Of a stretch of DNA of 30,137 bases, positions 6,661 to 16,800 are shown one piece after another. The notes under the pieces were generated by a model. The model worked only from the letters and a program-made list of their open reading frames with translations. It was not told where the DNA came from and ran no database searches. The translations under genes were made by a program, and so were the position numbers. This DNA comes from a virus: positions 1 to 30,137 of the IMG/VR virus record IMGVR_UViG_3300035204_000098; one strand, written 5' to 3'. Within the stretch, counting starts at the first letter, position 1. Each line of letters begins with the position of its first letter.

Positions 6661-6938
6661 TGGCTGTATACGATAAAGGCGACCGTGTGCGGGTTACTGC
6701 TACGTTCAAGTCTGCGGGAACGGCGGTGGCTACTACTGCTACTGCCACCCAGCGTAAACCCAGCGGGGTGGATGCCACGTTGTCAGTTTTATCTGGTAGC
6801 GGTACCGGCATCTATTATGTCGATGTTGATTTAGATCAGATCGGTACCCATACGATAAAGATCGAAAGTACCGATGTTGTTATTGCCTCAGAAACGATTG
6901 GGTTAGAGGTAGGCAAGTCGGTGTTCGACCACTCGTGA
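6660..6938 (+). CDS. Small Ig-like beta protein
   Basis: The product has 92 residues predicted as all-beta. It has YDKGDRVRVTATFKSAGTAV, a central GTGIYYVDVDLDQIGTHTIKI and IASETIGLEV. This order resembles the small immunoglobulin-like domains that decorate phage capsids or fibres and bacterial adhesins. It has no signal peptide or membrane segment. TAATG joins it to the preceding gene, and its stop overlaps the GTG start of the terminase. Identification as Ig-like is from the strand pattern only. Confidence 0.55.
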   Translation: MAVYDKGDRVRVTATFKSAGTAVATTATATQRKPSGVDATLSVLSGSGTGIYYVDVDLDQIGTHTIKIESTDVVIASETIGLEVGKSVFDHS

Positions 6939-8635
6939 GCGGATATGGGAATGTCGCTAAAGATAAGGGGATAACTACCCGTACCCTATTTTTAGAGGCG
7001 TTGCATGAACATGGCAAAATTGAAGTTGCCTGTCGAATCGCTGGTGTCACACGGTCGGCATACGATAAGTGGCGTCAACGTATCCCCGATTTTGCTGAAC
7101 GGGCAGATTCGATACGCCAAGATGCTTTAACTCGTGGTGAACAGCCGTGGGATGGGACGTTCGCCTCGTTCCGTGGCAACTACTTCGATCATATGTCTCC
7201 GTGGTTCCATATCCAAGCCATCGACGCCTATGAGAACACCCAGCCGGGTAACTTGACGTTGATCCTATGGCCTCCTGAACACGGCAAGACTACATTGGCT
7301 GAAGATTACTTTTGTTACAAACTTGCAACAAACCCTGAGTTTCGTATCACGGTTGGATCTGAGGGGCAGGATATGTCCCGTAAGGTACTAGGTCGTATCC
7401 GTACCCGTATGGAGCCACAGGGTCCATTCCCACGTTATGTAGCCAAATTCGGTCCATTTGTTCCCCAGAACCAGTCTGGACGTAAAACTGCTCAGACATG
7501 GGGTGCCGATTACTTTGATGTGTACAAGAAGCAGCGTCACGATGAGCGTGATTATTCGATGGTTGCATTGGGGTGGAGATCAAAGATCGCCGGTACCCGA
7601 ACCGACCATCTGCATGTTGACGATATTCAGTCGCGGGTTTCTTTAAATTTGACTGATCAGATGTTTGAAGTGTTCCGGCAGGACTGGTTGACCCGCCCCG
7701 GTGAGAACGGACGAACAACTATTAATGGTACCCGTGTCGGTGAAGACGACTTCTACGAGCGGGTTATGACGGAGATCGACTCAGATATTCTAAAGGTAAT
7801 CAAGTTTCCGGCGATTATTATAAATCAGGATACAAAAGAACCAGAACCGTTGTGGCCTGAAATGTTCACAATGGAAAAACTGGATCGCATCCGCCGCAAG
7901 GTCGGGGAGGACGCTTGGTCACGTAACTATATGCAGGAGCCGTCGTCTTCGTTGTCGGCTACCTTCACTGAGGAGGCTATCCAGAAATGCTTGAATCCAT
8001 TACGGTCGGTGAACCATGAACCGCCAGAAAACTGTTCGATCTATATTGGGCTTGATCCTGCTCTCGGTTCCAACAATTGTGTGGTGGCTGCTACGCCGCA
8101 CGAAGGAAAACTTAAAATTCTTTTCATTCGGGAAGATACTGGGCTGACTCGTAACGAACAGATCCTCGGTGTTGTTGAGGACGCCGTGTTGCAGTGCATG
8201 AGAAATGGGGCGAGTGTTTCTGATGTAGTGATTGAGGCGATGGTGTTCCAGAAGGGACTGTCGCGTGATGAACGACTGATTGAAATGACTAAGCGTTACG
8301 GATTCCGTGTGAGGGAACACTTGACGGGTGTCAACAAGTATGATGAAACAATCGGTGTGCCGTCGATGGCGTTGTCGTTTATGCGCGGTGAGATCGATAT
8401 TCCGTACGCAGACGACAAGTCTACGCAACATATGGTCGATCAGTTTATTCGCCAGTTGAAAGCGTGGCGTCCGTTGAAACGGGGTACACGATTGCGTCAG
8501 GATCAGGTCATGGCATTCTGGTTTATTTGGATCCTATGGCGACAGCGTAAGCAATCATTTGATCTAGATGCTTCACAATTCCAGTTTAAGGGACTACCGT
8601 GGGGATCAACTATGCCCACTAGTAAGGTGTTTTGA
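6935..8635 (+). CDS. terL: Terminase large subunit
   Basis: This is the 566-residue DNA-packaging motor and nuclease. The ATPase part shows Walker A WPPEHGKTT (112-120) and Walker B LHVDD (226-230). The C-terminal RNase H-like nuclease shows YIGLDPALG, with the first catalytic Asp at 374. It also has VVIEAMV, with an acidic residue at 434, and a late RQDQVMAFW segment. Residues 12-60 form a helix-turn-helix-like segment (CRIAGVTRSAYDKWRQRIPDF) that may recognise packaging DNA, a job usually left to a separate small subunit, which I do not find here. The start is GTG, overlapping the previous stop (GTGA); there is no other nearby start. It is followed directly by the portal gene, as usual. Confidence 0.95.
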   Translation: MSGYGNVAKDKGITTRTLFLEALHEHGKIEVACRIAGVTRSAYDKWRQRIPDFAERADSIRQDALTRGEQPWDGTFASFRGNYFDHMSPWFHIQAIDAYENTQPGNLTLILWPPEHGKTTLAEDYFCYKLATNPEFRITVGSEGQDMSRKVLGRIRTRMEPQGPFPRYVAKFGPFVPQNQSGRKTAQTWGADYFDVYKKQRHDERDYSMVALGWRSKIAGTRTDHLHVDDIQSRVSLNLTDQMFEVFRQDWLTRPGENGRTTINGTRVGEDDFYERVMTEIDSDILKVIKFPAIIINQDTKEPEPLWPEMFTMEKLDRIRRKVGEDAWSRNYMQEPSSSLSATFTEEAIQKCLNPLRSVNHEPPENCSIYIGLDPALGSNNCVVAATPHEGKLKILFIREDTGLTRNEQILGVVEDAVLQCMRNGASVSDVVIEAMVFQKGLSRDERLIEMTKRYGFRVREHLTGVNKYDETIGVPSMALSFMRGEIDIPYADDKSTQHMVDQFIRQLKAWRPLKRGTRLRQDQVMAFWFIWILWRQRKQSFDLDASQFQFKGLPWGSTMPTSKVF

Positions 8636-10443
8636 TGTATACCTTTGAGGAAATCGTTGGCATTGTTCGACATCGGCAAGAGTTGCAATCTCCGTTAATC
8701 AGCCGAATGCTGGATGTGCGGGACCGGTATAACGGCGATTATGTTATTCCTATCCCATCGATGGACGATGAGCCGATCCTTCCACCGTTGACACCCGCGT
8801 TGATTGCCGAAAACATTGACGCTGTTGCCCAACGGGCAGCCTCAGTATTACCATTCATTGGTTGTCCAGCAATCAACCCAGCGAAGGAACGGGGTGTCCG
8901 GTCACGCGAATATGCTGACATCCGACGCAGGGCGTTGGCCGCGACATGGTATAACTCTAAATATAAAGTCAAGATCCGTCGCTCTTACCGGCATCTGGCC
9001 GGATATGCCACATCTTGTCTGGTAGTATCCCCTGACTTCGATAATGGTTTACCACGCATTGATGTACGTGATCCGTTAGGCGTGTTTCCCGAACCAAAAG
9101 CATATGAAGATTACGACCCGCCATCAAATTGTGCGTTTATACATGGTAAGTCTGGTGCGTGGTTGCGTAGTCATTATCCGGCTGCGCGAGAAGAAAATGG
9201 TGGGCCAGTCCAGCCAGACGATAGGTCAAGCCAAGAACTCTGGGATATTGTCGAATGGGTCGATGAAGACCACATGGTTATCGGAATCATGGGGCCACGA
9301 TATGACTATCATAGACATGCCCATTCCACCCATTCGGCACAATTGGAACTATCACGATCCGTCAACCGGGCAGGTATCCCGTGTGTGATTACACCGGGGC
9401 GTGTCACGCTTGATAAGATCGCATCATCAATTTCCAACGTAGTCGGCATCGTTGATTTGATGTCAAAGATGATGGCGTTGGAGATCATGGCGCAGGAGAA
9501 GGCAATCTTCCCTGATCGCTATATTATTGGTCGGTCGGGTCAGGTGCCGATGATTGTCGGCGGCGAGTGGAAAGATGGCCGTGAAGGACAGGTAAACATC
9601 CTGCTTGACGCTGAACAGATCGGAGAACTCCGGTCGGCACCTGATCCGTCCACCAACATTGCAATCGACCGATTGGAGCGGAATGCACGGATCTCTACCG
9701 GAACCGTACCTCAAATTGGTGGTGAGACATACGGGGCTTTGCGTACAGGACGGGGCATCGACTCGCTCATGGGTGCTGCACTTGATCCACGCATTCAGGA
9801 GATGCAGGAGATCATGGAGGCTCACCTCCCGCATCTGAACGAATCTATCTTTGCTACTTATAAGGGTTACTTTGGTAGCCAGAAGTTTTCCTTGTATACA
9901 GGTTATGCCGGGGACTTCGGACAGGTTGAGTTCACCCCAGACGAACACTTTGAAACATTTGACAATGTGGTATCGCATTCGATCCCCGGTGCAGACATCC
10001 AATCAACAACTATCCAGTTGGGACAGTTGTTGGGTATGAAGGGGATCAGTTTGCGTACCTTCCGAACCAAGCATCCATTTATTGATGATGCAGAGATGGA
10101 AGGACGGCGAGTCGATGAAGAGCAGTTGGAAGAGGCTGTTCTGGCTGCCATCCAGCAGCAGGCTTTGTCCGGTCAGTTGCCGGTGGTGTATGTCTCTAAG
10201 ATTGAGAAGCATCGCAAGAAGGGTCTTGATATTTTTGAGGCCATCGAAAAGGCAGATGAAGAGATACGGAAGGAACAGGCTGCTATAGCGCCTCCGCCGG
10301 AAGAAGGTATGGCGATGGCTCCTGAGCAGGCACCCGGTTTGGCGGTGGGACCGGAGGGTATGGCACCGCAGGGTCCACCACCTACTAATGAGTTCTCGCC
10401 AGATAATGCGCGACAACTCGTTGATGCGTTGAGGACACAGTAA
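8635..10443 (+). CDS. Portal protein
   Basis: The product has 602 residues and forms the ring at the capsid vertex through which DNA enters and leaves. The start ATG at 8635 shares one base with the terminase stop; a TTG one codon earlier is less likely. Length and position directly after terL fit a portal. The middle also fits: long helices around VDLMSKMMALEIMAQEKAIF, then NARISTGTVPQIGGETYG and LMGAALDPRIQEMQEIMEAH, as in portals of actinobacteriophages. The tail (from about residue 540) is Pro/Met/Gly-rich (MAMAPEQAPGL, MAPQGPPP), low-complexity as in many portal ends. Confidence 0.85.
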   Translation: MYTFEEIVGIVRHRQELQSPLISRMLDVRDRYNGDYVIPIPSMDDEPILPPLTPALIAENIDAVAQRAASVLPFIGCPAINPAKERGVRSREYADIRRRALAATWYNSKYKVKIRRSYRHLAGYATSCLVVSPDFDNGLPRIDVRDPLGVFPEPKAYEDYDPPSNCAFIHGKSGAWLRSHYPAAREENGGPVQPDDRSSQELWDIVEWVDEDHMVIGIMGPRYDYHRHAHSTHSAQLELSRSVNRAGIPCVITPGRVTLDKIASSISNVVGIVDLMSKMMALEIMAQEKAIFPDRYIIGRSGQVPMIVGGEWKDGREGQVNILLDAEQIGELRSAPDPSTNIAIDRLERNARISTGTVPQIGGETYGALRTGRGIDSLMGAALDPRIQEMQEIMEAHLPHLNESIFATYKGYFGSQKFSLYTGYAGDFGQVEFTPDEHFETFDNVVSHSIPGADIQSTTIQLGQLLGMKGISLRTFRTKHPFIDDAEMEGRRVDEEQLEEAVLAAIQQQALSGQLPVVYVSKIEKHRKKGLDIFEAIEKADEEIRKEQAAIAPPPEEGMAMAPEQAPGLAVGPEGMAPQGPPPTNEFSPDNARQLVDALRTQ

Positions 10444-10847
10444 TGCCACGTAAGAAGGCAACGGCGACGTTACCGGCTGAGGCGCCGGGGTTGGAGGCTG
10501 GTGCTGCTTACGGGGAAACGGGTGAGAATCTTATGGCCCAAGATCCTGAAGCGGGTATCCCGTTGCCTGATAGGCGTACGGAGGGTGGGCTTGCGCCAGC
10601 GGTTGCTCCGGGTATGCCAGAAGGTGGTGCGCCTGCGCTTCCTGTTGATGTTGCAAGTAACTTTCCGAATACGGTCACACCTCTTACTGCTCCGGGTCAG
10701 GGCATTAATCAAACGTCTGCGCCTGTCACTATTTCTAATGAGATGCGGGCAGCAGAGTTGTTGAGTAAGTGGGCTGACGCTAGCGGAGATGTTGCCGTGC
10801 GGAATGCTGCGTCACAGTTGTCTGGGCGTTTGTTCAATAATGGCTAG
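10443..10847 (+). CDS. Small Ala/Pro-rich protein after the portal
   Basis: The product has 134 residues with a basic start (MPRKKATA). A long Ala/Pro/Gly-rich disordered stretch (about 10-90) follows, then a short helical end (NEMRAAELLSKWADASGDVA, about 98-117). Composition resembles the Pro-rich tail of the portal just upstream. It may be a disordered capsid-internal or portal-associated protein; nothing diagnostic is seen. It overlaps the next gene by eight bases. Confidence 0.6.
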   Translation: MPRKKATATLPAEAPGLEAGAAYGETGENLMAQDPEAGIPLPDRRTEGGLAPAVAPGMPEGGAPALPVDVASNFPNTVTPLTAPGQGINQTSAPVTISNEMRAAELLSKWADASGDVAVRNAASQLSGRLFNNG

Positions 10848-13800
10848 GTGGAGGCCACGCGCCCAGCAGCAGCAGTTTTATAATAATAATGATATTGAGG
10901 ATTTGAACAGCGAGTATTACGGGCGTCGTACCGGCTTGTTGATGGATTCTGGTGCTGGCCGTTGGTTCCAAGCGGATTCGGCTGGTTTGGTGGGGTTGGC
11001 TCAAAGCACGCTGTCTGATGATGACATGCTTGAAACTTTGCTTATTGCAGATGGTCAGGTGCGTTTGAACGAATTGAGGAGCCGGTTTGAGTCGTTGCCT
11101 CCACAGATGCAGAAGCCGGAATTTGAGATGCTTCCGACTACTACACGCAAGTTGTTGACGGCTGCCGGTTACAGCCCAGAAGAAGAACAGCAGAAAGGAT
11201 TGCTTCATCGTATAACAAGTTGGGATATTCCTCTGCTCCCAGAGGAATGGCTTGTCGATAAGGGTGTTATCGGGAGTAGTGCTTTAGGTGCGGGTTTGGG
11301 TGTGGTAGCGATGCCTTTCCGTGGTGTGGGGTTTTTTCTCGGTAAGGGTGCCAGTGGTGCATGGGAAGGGTTGATGAAGTTCAACCGGTTTGCCCGCCAT
11401 ACGGGACGGTCGTATGCGTATATCGAAGAGGGCGACGATAACACGGCATTTCTTAGTGCTAAGCGTTGGTATCAAGCATGGAATAGAACGCAGATCGAGG
11501 AAGATTCTTTTACAGATAAGTCGATAAGACAATCGATTGAACTTATTGGTTCTCAGAATACTGAGGCGCTACGCCAATATATGTCGGATCCTAAGGGGTT
11601 GTACGAATACTTCCTTAACCAAGGTGAATCTGCCGGACAGAGTGAAGAACAGGTCCGGCAGAAGTATTACGAGTTTGAACAACGCCTTACCAGACCTGAC
11701 TTTCGGGCAGCGATGGAAACGCTGGATGGTGCCCGGTTGGATGGATTCAATTATTCTATCCGGCTTTACAACAGGCACAATTTTGGGTTGCCAGAGGTTG
11801 ATCGGGATTCGTGGGCTGGTAAGACGGTTGGGATGACCGGATCGTTGGCCCAAGAGATCCTGTTGGATCCTCTCACATGGGTTGGTGGGTTCTATACAAA
11901 GGTTATCAATCGGGCACGCGCAGGGCTTCGTGGTGGTAGTAATCGCCAAGCCCTTGATATGTTTAAGGCTGTAACCCTTATTGAACGTGAAGCGAAGGGT
12001 AGGGCAGCGTTTGCTCAGGGTATGAGCCAGCATGCCGATCAGGTCGCTGCTTGGCTCAACGAACGAAGGGGTATCAATCTAAAGAATCTGGGTTTGCTCA
12101 ATATGAATCTACGGGCGCAGGGTCGCGCCCAGAACCGGATGATTGATCGAATCAATCGTGCCTTCAGGGAAATCAACGAAATCCAAGACGAAGTTGCTGC
12201 TCTCAGGATTGAGTTGGGTGATGCTGCACCTCGGAAGTGGGAACTAGAAGCGTTGGCAATGAAAAATCTGGGTATGGATAGATCCCCGTTGACGGCGTTG
12301 AGCCGTGATTTCCCATCGTTGGATCCCATTATCGAAGATATGAGGCGCTGGCATGCCCGACAGCGTGGCACGGTTATTATCAAAACAAGAGCCAAACGAG
12401 ATCCTGTCAGAATCACTGAAGACATACCTGCTGGACAGGGTATTCCGAAAGAAAAATTGGTAGATGCCGACAGGGTTGAATTCAAGCATTTGTGGGATGA
12501 CGATCTTGTGTCAGGTGATGTTTTCATCGGCCCAGACGGTATAGATTTCGTTTACCACAAAGGAATGGACAATCCGTTCCGGGCAAAAGACACAGACAAT
12601 ATGGTGATGGCCGATCTGTCTACCTTCGACGGATACTGGAACTTTCTGGGCAGCACAAGCGGTCAACTTGGGTTGGCGACACGGGCCGGTGGTGTCAACC
12701 CGGAAGCAATGTGGTTGCCTCGCATTTCGGCCTTCGGAGCAGGGTGGGTCAAGGGTAAGAAATATATGCGAGAGGTGTTGGACTTCGCATTGCCGCAGCA
12801 TGCACTTGAAGCAGATCTTGCCCAGATGTTCTCTACGTTCCTTACGAAGCAGACATCTTATGTTATTGACCGGGTTGCTGATGATATTAGCGAAGGTGTT
12901 ATCAAACTGTCAGAAGGCGCGCAGGTAGATAAGCAAACAATCCAAAAAATCTATAATGAACCTAATCCTCAGAATAAATTGGCTCTTGGTAAGCAGGCAG
13001 GTTTGGGTACAGCCGATGTCATGCTTATCGAAAAGCATCTAACAGATGTATTGCCTGATGCGAAGCGGCTCATTCTTGAAGATGGCGATTTGTCCACCAT
13101 GCTCAACTGGTATCAGGACGCTGGATTCAAGTTTGATGAGGCAGCACGGGCAGAAGGAAAGTTGCAGATACGACGGCAGGCGATGGCTGTGCCGTTCTCT
13201 GGCGCTGGAAGGGCTGCACGGAACTATTACAGGAACCAGATGCATCCAATTGGTTCCATGAATGCGGAGATTTCCCGGCTGCATCATGTGAAGGCGATTA
13301 CTGAGAGTATGGCTGTTGCGGCTGCCTACTATCCGGCGAAGTGGGCTGAGAAACTTACCACTTTCACTCCTCGTACGAAGTATATGGATATCACCGATAA
13401 GGATACGGCGATACGAGAGTTCAAGGCGTTAGTTGATATGGGTTCGTTGGCGCATATGCCTCGTACCCAGATCGACCGCTACCTCAGTGTTTTCATAGCG
13501 GGTGATGAAGCGCAACGGTGGGTAGTCCAGACGCAGTTCCTTATGGATTTCCTTGGGCGTTCAGGTGCGCTTATCCACGGTGGCGAGCAAATGCAGGAAT
13601 ACGTTTCTCGCTTCATCAGGCATGCGGGTGCCCATTATTCGATGACGAATGCAGACAGTGTTGGTCTTTATGGGGTAACCATGAAGCGTGCCATTATGGG
13701 TTCGGCGCATCACGAAAGCCAGTTGTCTGCGTTGAACGTGATCCCAGATTATGCACAGTTGGCTGTTCTGTCGAAGCATCTGTCGTTTTATAGGAAAATC

Positions 13801-16800
13801 GGTTGGGGTACACCTCTCTCATGGATTGATAAACAGTTCGCCCGGTATTGGCGCCCAGCGGTGCTACTCCGGTTGGGGTATGTGGCTCGTAATGGTGGCG
13901 AAGAGTTGTTCTCATGGTGGTTGCGTGAAGGCCCGAAGCATTACTTCCATCAGAAACTTGCGAAGGCTGCGAGCGATACAAAAGTTGTTTACGATGAGTA
14001 CGGTCGTAAGATCGTTAAGGATATACATAAATTAGTTGACGATCCCAAACTGAATGAGCAGTTGCACCAGTCGATTATCTGGAAGCCGATGGTCGGTGTG
14101 CAGCGTGCTATGAATGAGGTTTTGGGTGTCGGTGATATGGCTATCACGACTAAGGCTTTAAAACAGGCTGTAGAACAAAATAAGATGCGATGGTCGTTTA
14201 TGTCGGCAGATGAACAAGAAGAACTGTTCATGGCTGCCCGAAATGAAATATTGATAGCCACGCAGAGGCGTCCGTTGGGGATAGTCGGTCGTGGTCTGAT
14301 GGAACTGGGACAACTCGCATCTCAGAAGACAGCACACTTTTTCCAGAAGCAGGCAGCATGGACTCGTAGACACGGCGGGGGTATCCCGACCCGTCAGCAA
14401 ATGGCTGAGAGGGTTCTGGGGTACAAGCGCGGCAAGTTTGTGATCGACCCAGACCACGAATTGCGTATAGAACTAGCCGGTATGATGATGACTAAGCCGA
14501 CGATTCTTGATCAGCAGATGAAAACCATTCTCGGCGCTTACGACGTTTATACCAATTTTGATAAGAACGGGTTGCAAAGTCTTATGAAGTCGCAGGGTGT
14601 GGGGAACACTGTGCCGGATCTGATGAAGTTGCCGATGGATTACACAGCGTCGGAGATGTCGTTTATTGAAAATATTGGCGACGAAAACAATATGGATAAG
14701 GCTATCGCAATCGCTCAGATGCTTGGTCATATAAAAGACAGCGAACCGCTTAAAGCATATGCGAGGGTATTGCAGCACCATGTGCCTGCCGTAGTGGAGC
14801 GTTCGGCAATGGTTACTGCGGAACGTCTACTTGATTTACTCAACGATTACGAGAAGCGAGAGTTTGTTGGTTATGCAGGCAGACCTGCACATACCCTTCC
14901 GGGGAGTCCCGGCGAACCTGTGACATTCGGACCAACCGGTGTGACAGAACTACCGATTACCACGGCGTATTTGTCTGAGGAAGCAGAACCAGTAATCGTA
15001 GTTGTTTCAGGTTTGCGATCACGAGGGTTGGATAGGCATACCCAAATCCAATTGCAGACACGCATCCGGTCTTCTTTGGAGTCGTTGCCAGATGGTTCAA
15101 CTGTGCGCGTTGGCGGCGCTGACGGTGTTGACCGGTGGGCTGAAGATATCGCAGAGGAATTGGTGGCGGCGGGTAAGGATCTCACGATTGAACGGTATTA
15201 CGTACCGGGAGAAGGGAAAGAGTCGTGGCGGGCAACTAGGGGCGCTGGGCATATACGTAATCGGAGGATGTTGGAAGGCCGGATGGCGGATCCGGGGACA
15301 GGTGCAGAAGTTGCGCGTAATCCGAAAGCAGACGCGCTTTGGGCTTTCCATATGGGTGAAGGGGCGAGAGTCCAGCCGTCTGAAGCCACGATGGCTATCG
15401 GGGGGTTGACTGGCCGTGGGTTGAAGCGTTTGACGGAAGGAGGCGGGACTCGTATTGCTGTTCCGTTAACTGATATTGCTAAACGGTTGAACTTGGTTGA
15501 GGGAGAAGGTGTTGCTCGTTTGCCGGTGCGGGGTGAAACTATCGCTTTGCGGGTCAATGTTGGGAAACAGACAGATTATGTCGCAGATCCGACTTCCCCT
15601 GCTGGTGCAACAACTGTCGCAGGGATGGACGAAGGTTTGGATCCATTTATTGGACCCGGTTATGTGACAAGACAGACGGCTGGTTTTAGCGAAGGCAATG
15701 TTGTTGTAGTGGAAGTCAAGAGCGTTCAGGTCATCAGCCCCGGTGACGAACTATTTGATGCTATTGATCCTGCTGACTTTGTTTTCTCAGATAAAGGTTC
15801 AGATATTCTTATAGCACTTGAACAGCGCACAATCGGATCTGGTCAGCAGGGGTATACGAATATAGGAAATTTGGGTCCGGGTAGACAGTTTGAATGGCGA
15901 ACCTCTGACCCGCATTCTCGTAAGAATGTTCCGGTTAATAAGATCCCCAGAGAAGACGCTGATGCTGTTGTTTTGATCCATGTCGAAGAGGTTGCTCCTG
16001 ATGTGAAATCAGCCGTAAGTACCGACCCCGCAATGGGTAGGGGTACGGCGGGTGCGATGCGAGAAGCGATGCATCGTGATATCAAGATCGATAATCAGGC
16101 CACGTTTGGTAATCCGGGCATTATCCCTGAGGGTGTTAAGCAGCGGGGCCATTACGAGCGTGCGCGAAATGAATTGGTAGATGCGGGCCATGATGTCAAG
16201 GAAGGTGTTGAGGGGGATCAGACTGTGTTGCGTGCCTATAAGAAGGGCACGGCGAGGGGCGAACAGTATGTTGCTGCGGAGCCTGCTGTAGAACCGAAGT
16301 CTGCTACACAGACTGTGTTGATGCTTCTGGATAAGCAGGCTCCGAGGGCTAAGGCGAGGTTGCGAGAGGGATTTTTGCATGGTGATGCGGCGTGGAATGA
16401 CGCTGTTGATGATGTGTTGGATATGGTTCCGGCGCATACGCGGCATATTTGGGAGGATTTGCTTCGTCCGCCGGAGAGTGGGCGGCCTACTCCGTCTGCG
16501 ACTACTGGTGTTGATCCGTTTGCTACTCCTCCGGCGGGTGCTGCTCCTGCTGCTGTCACTCCGAAGAAACATTTAGCAATGAAATACAAGTACGGGGAAG
16601 AAGGGGCGTTGCCTGCTGCTGCGGGTATTACATCTACTAATACCTTTGATGCTATTAATGCTGGTGAGCGAACGGCGACAACTAGAACAATCCGGTCTGG
16701 TCAGTTGGAGGATGTAGAGGTCGGGGACATTATCGGGTTTACCAGTGGGGATGCGACGAAGCCTGTACCGATTCATGTGCGTGTGACTGAGAAGCGTTTG

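Noticed and set aside
8632-8634. TTG start for the portal gene
   Set aside because: The ATG one codon later overlaps the terminase stop in the TGATG arrangement used throughout.
10789-10839. Upstream extension of the giant gene to a start at 10789
   Set aside because: It would overlap the preceding gene by 59 bases. The ATG at 10840 gives the 8-base overlap typical here.
12039-12527. Long antisense frames within the giant gene (also at 19852-20496 and 16009-16572)
   Set aside because: They have no ribosome sites or coupling, odd composition, and lie opposite a gene that encodes recognisable domains.
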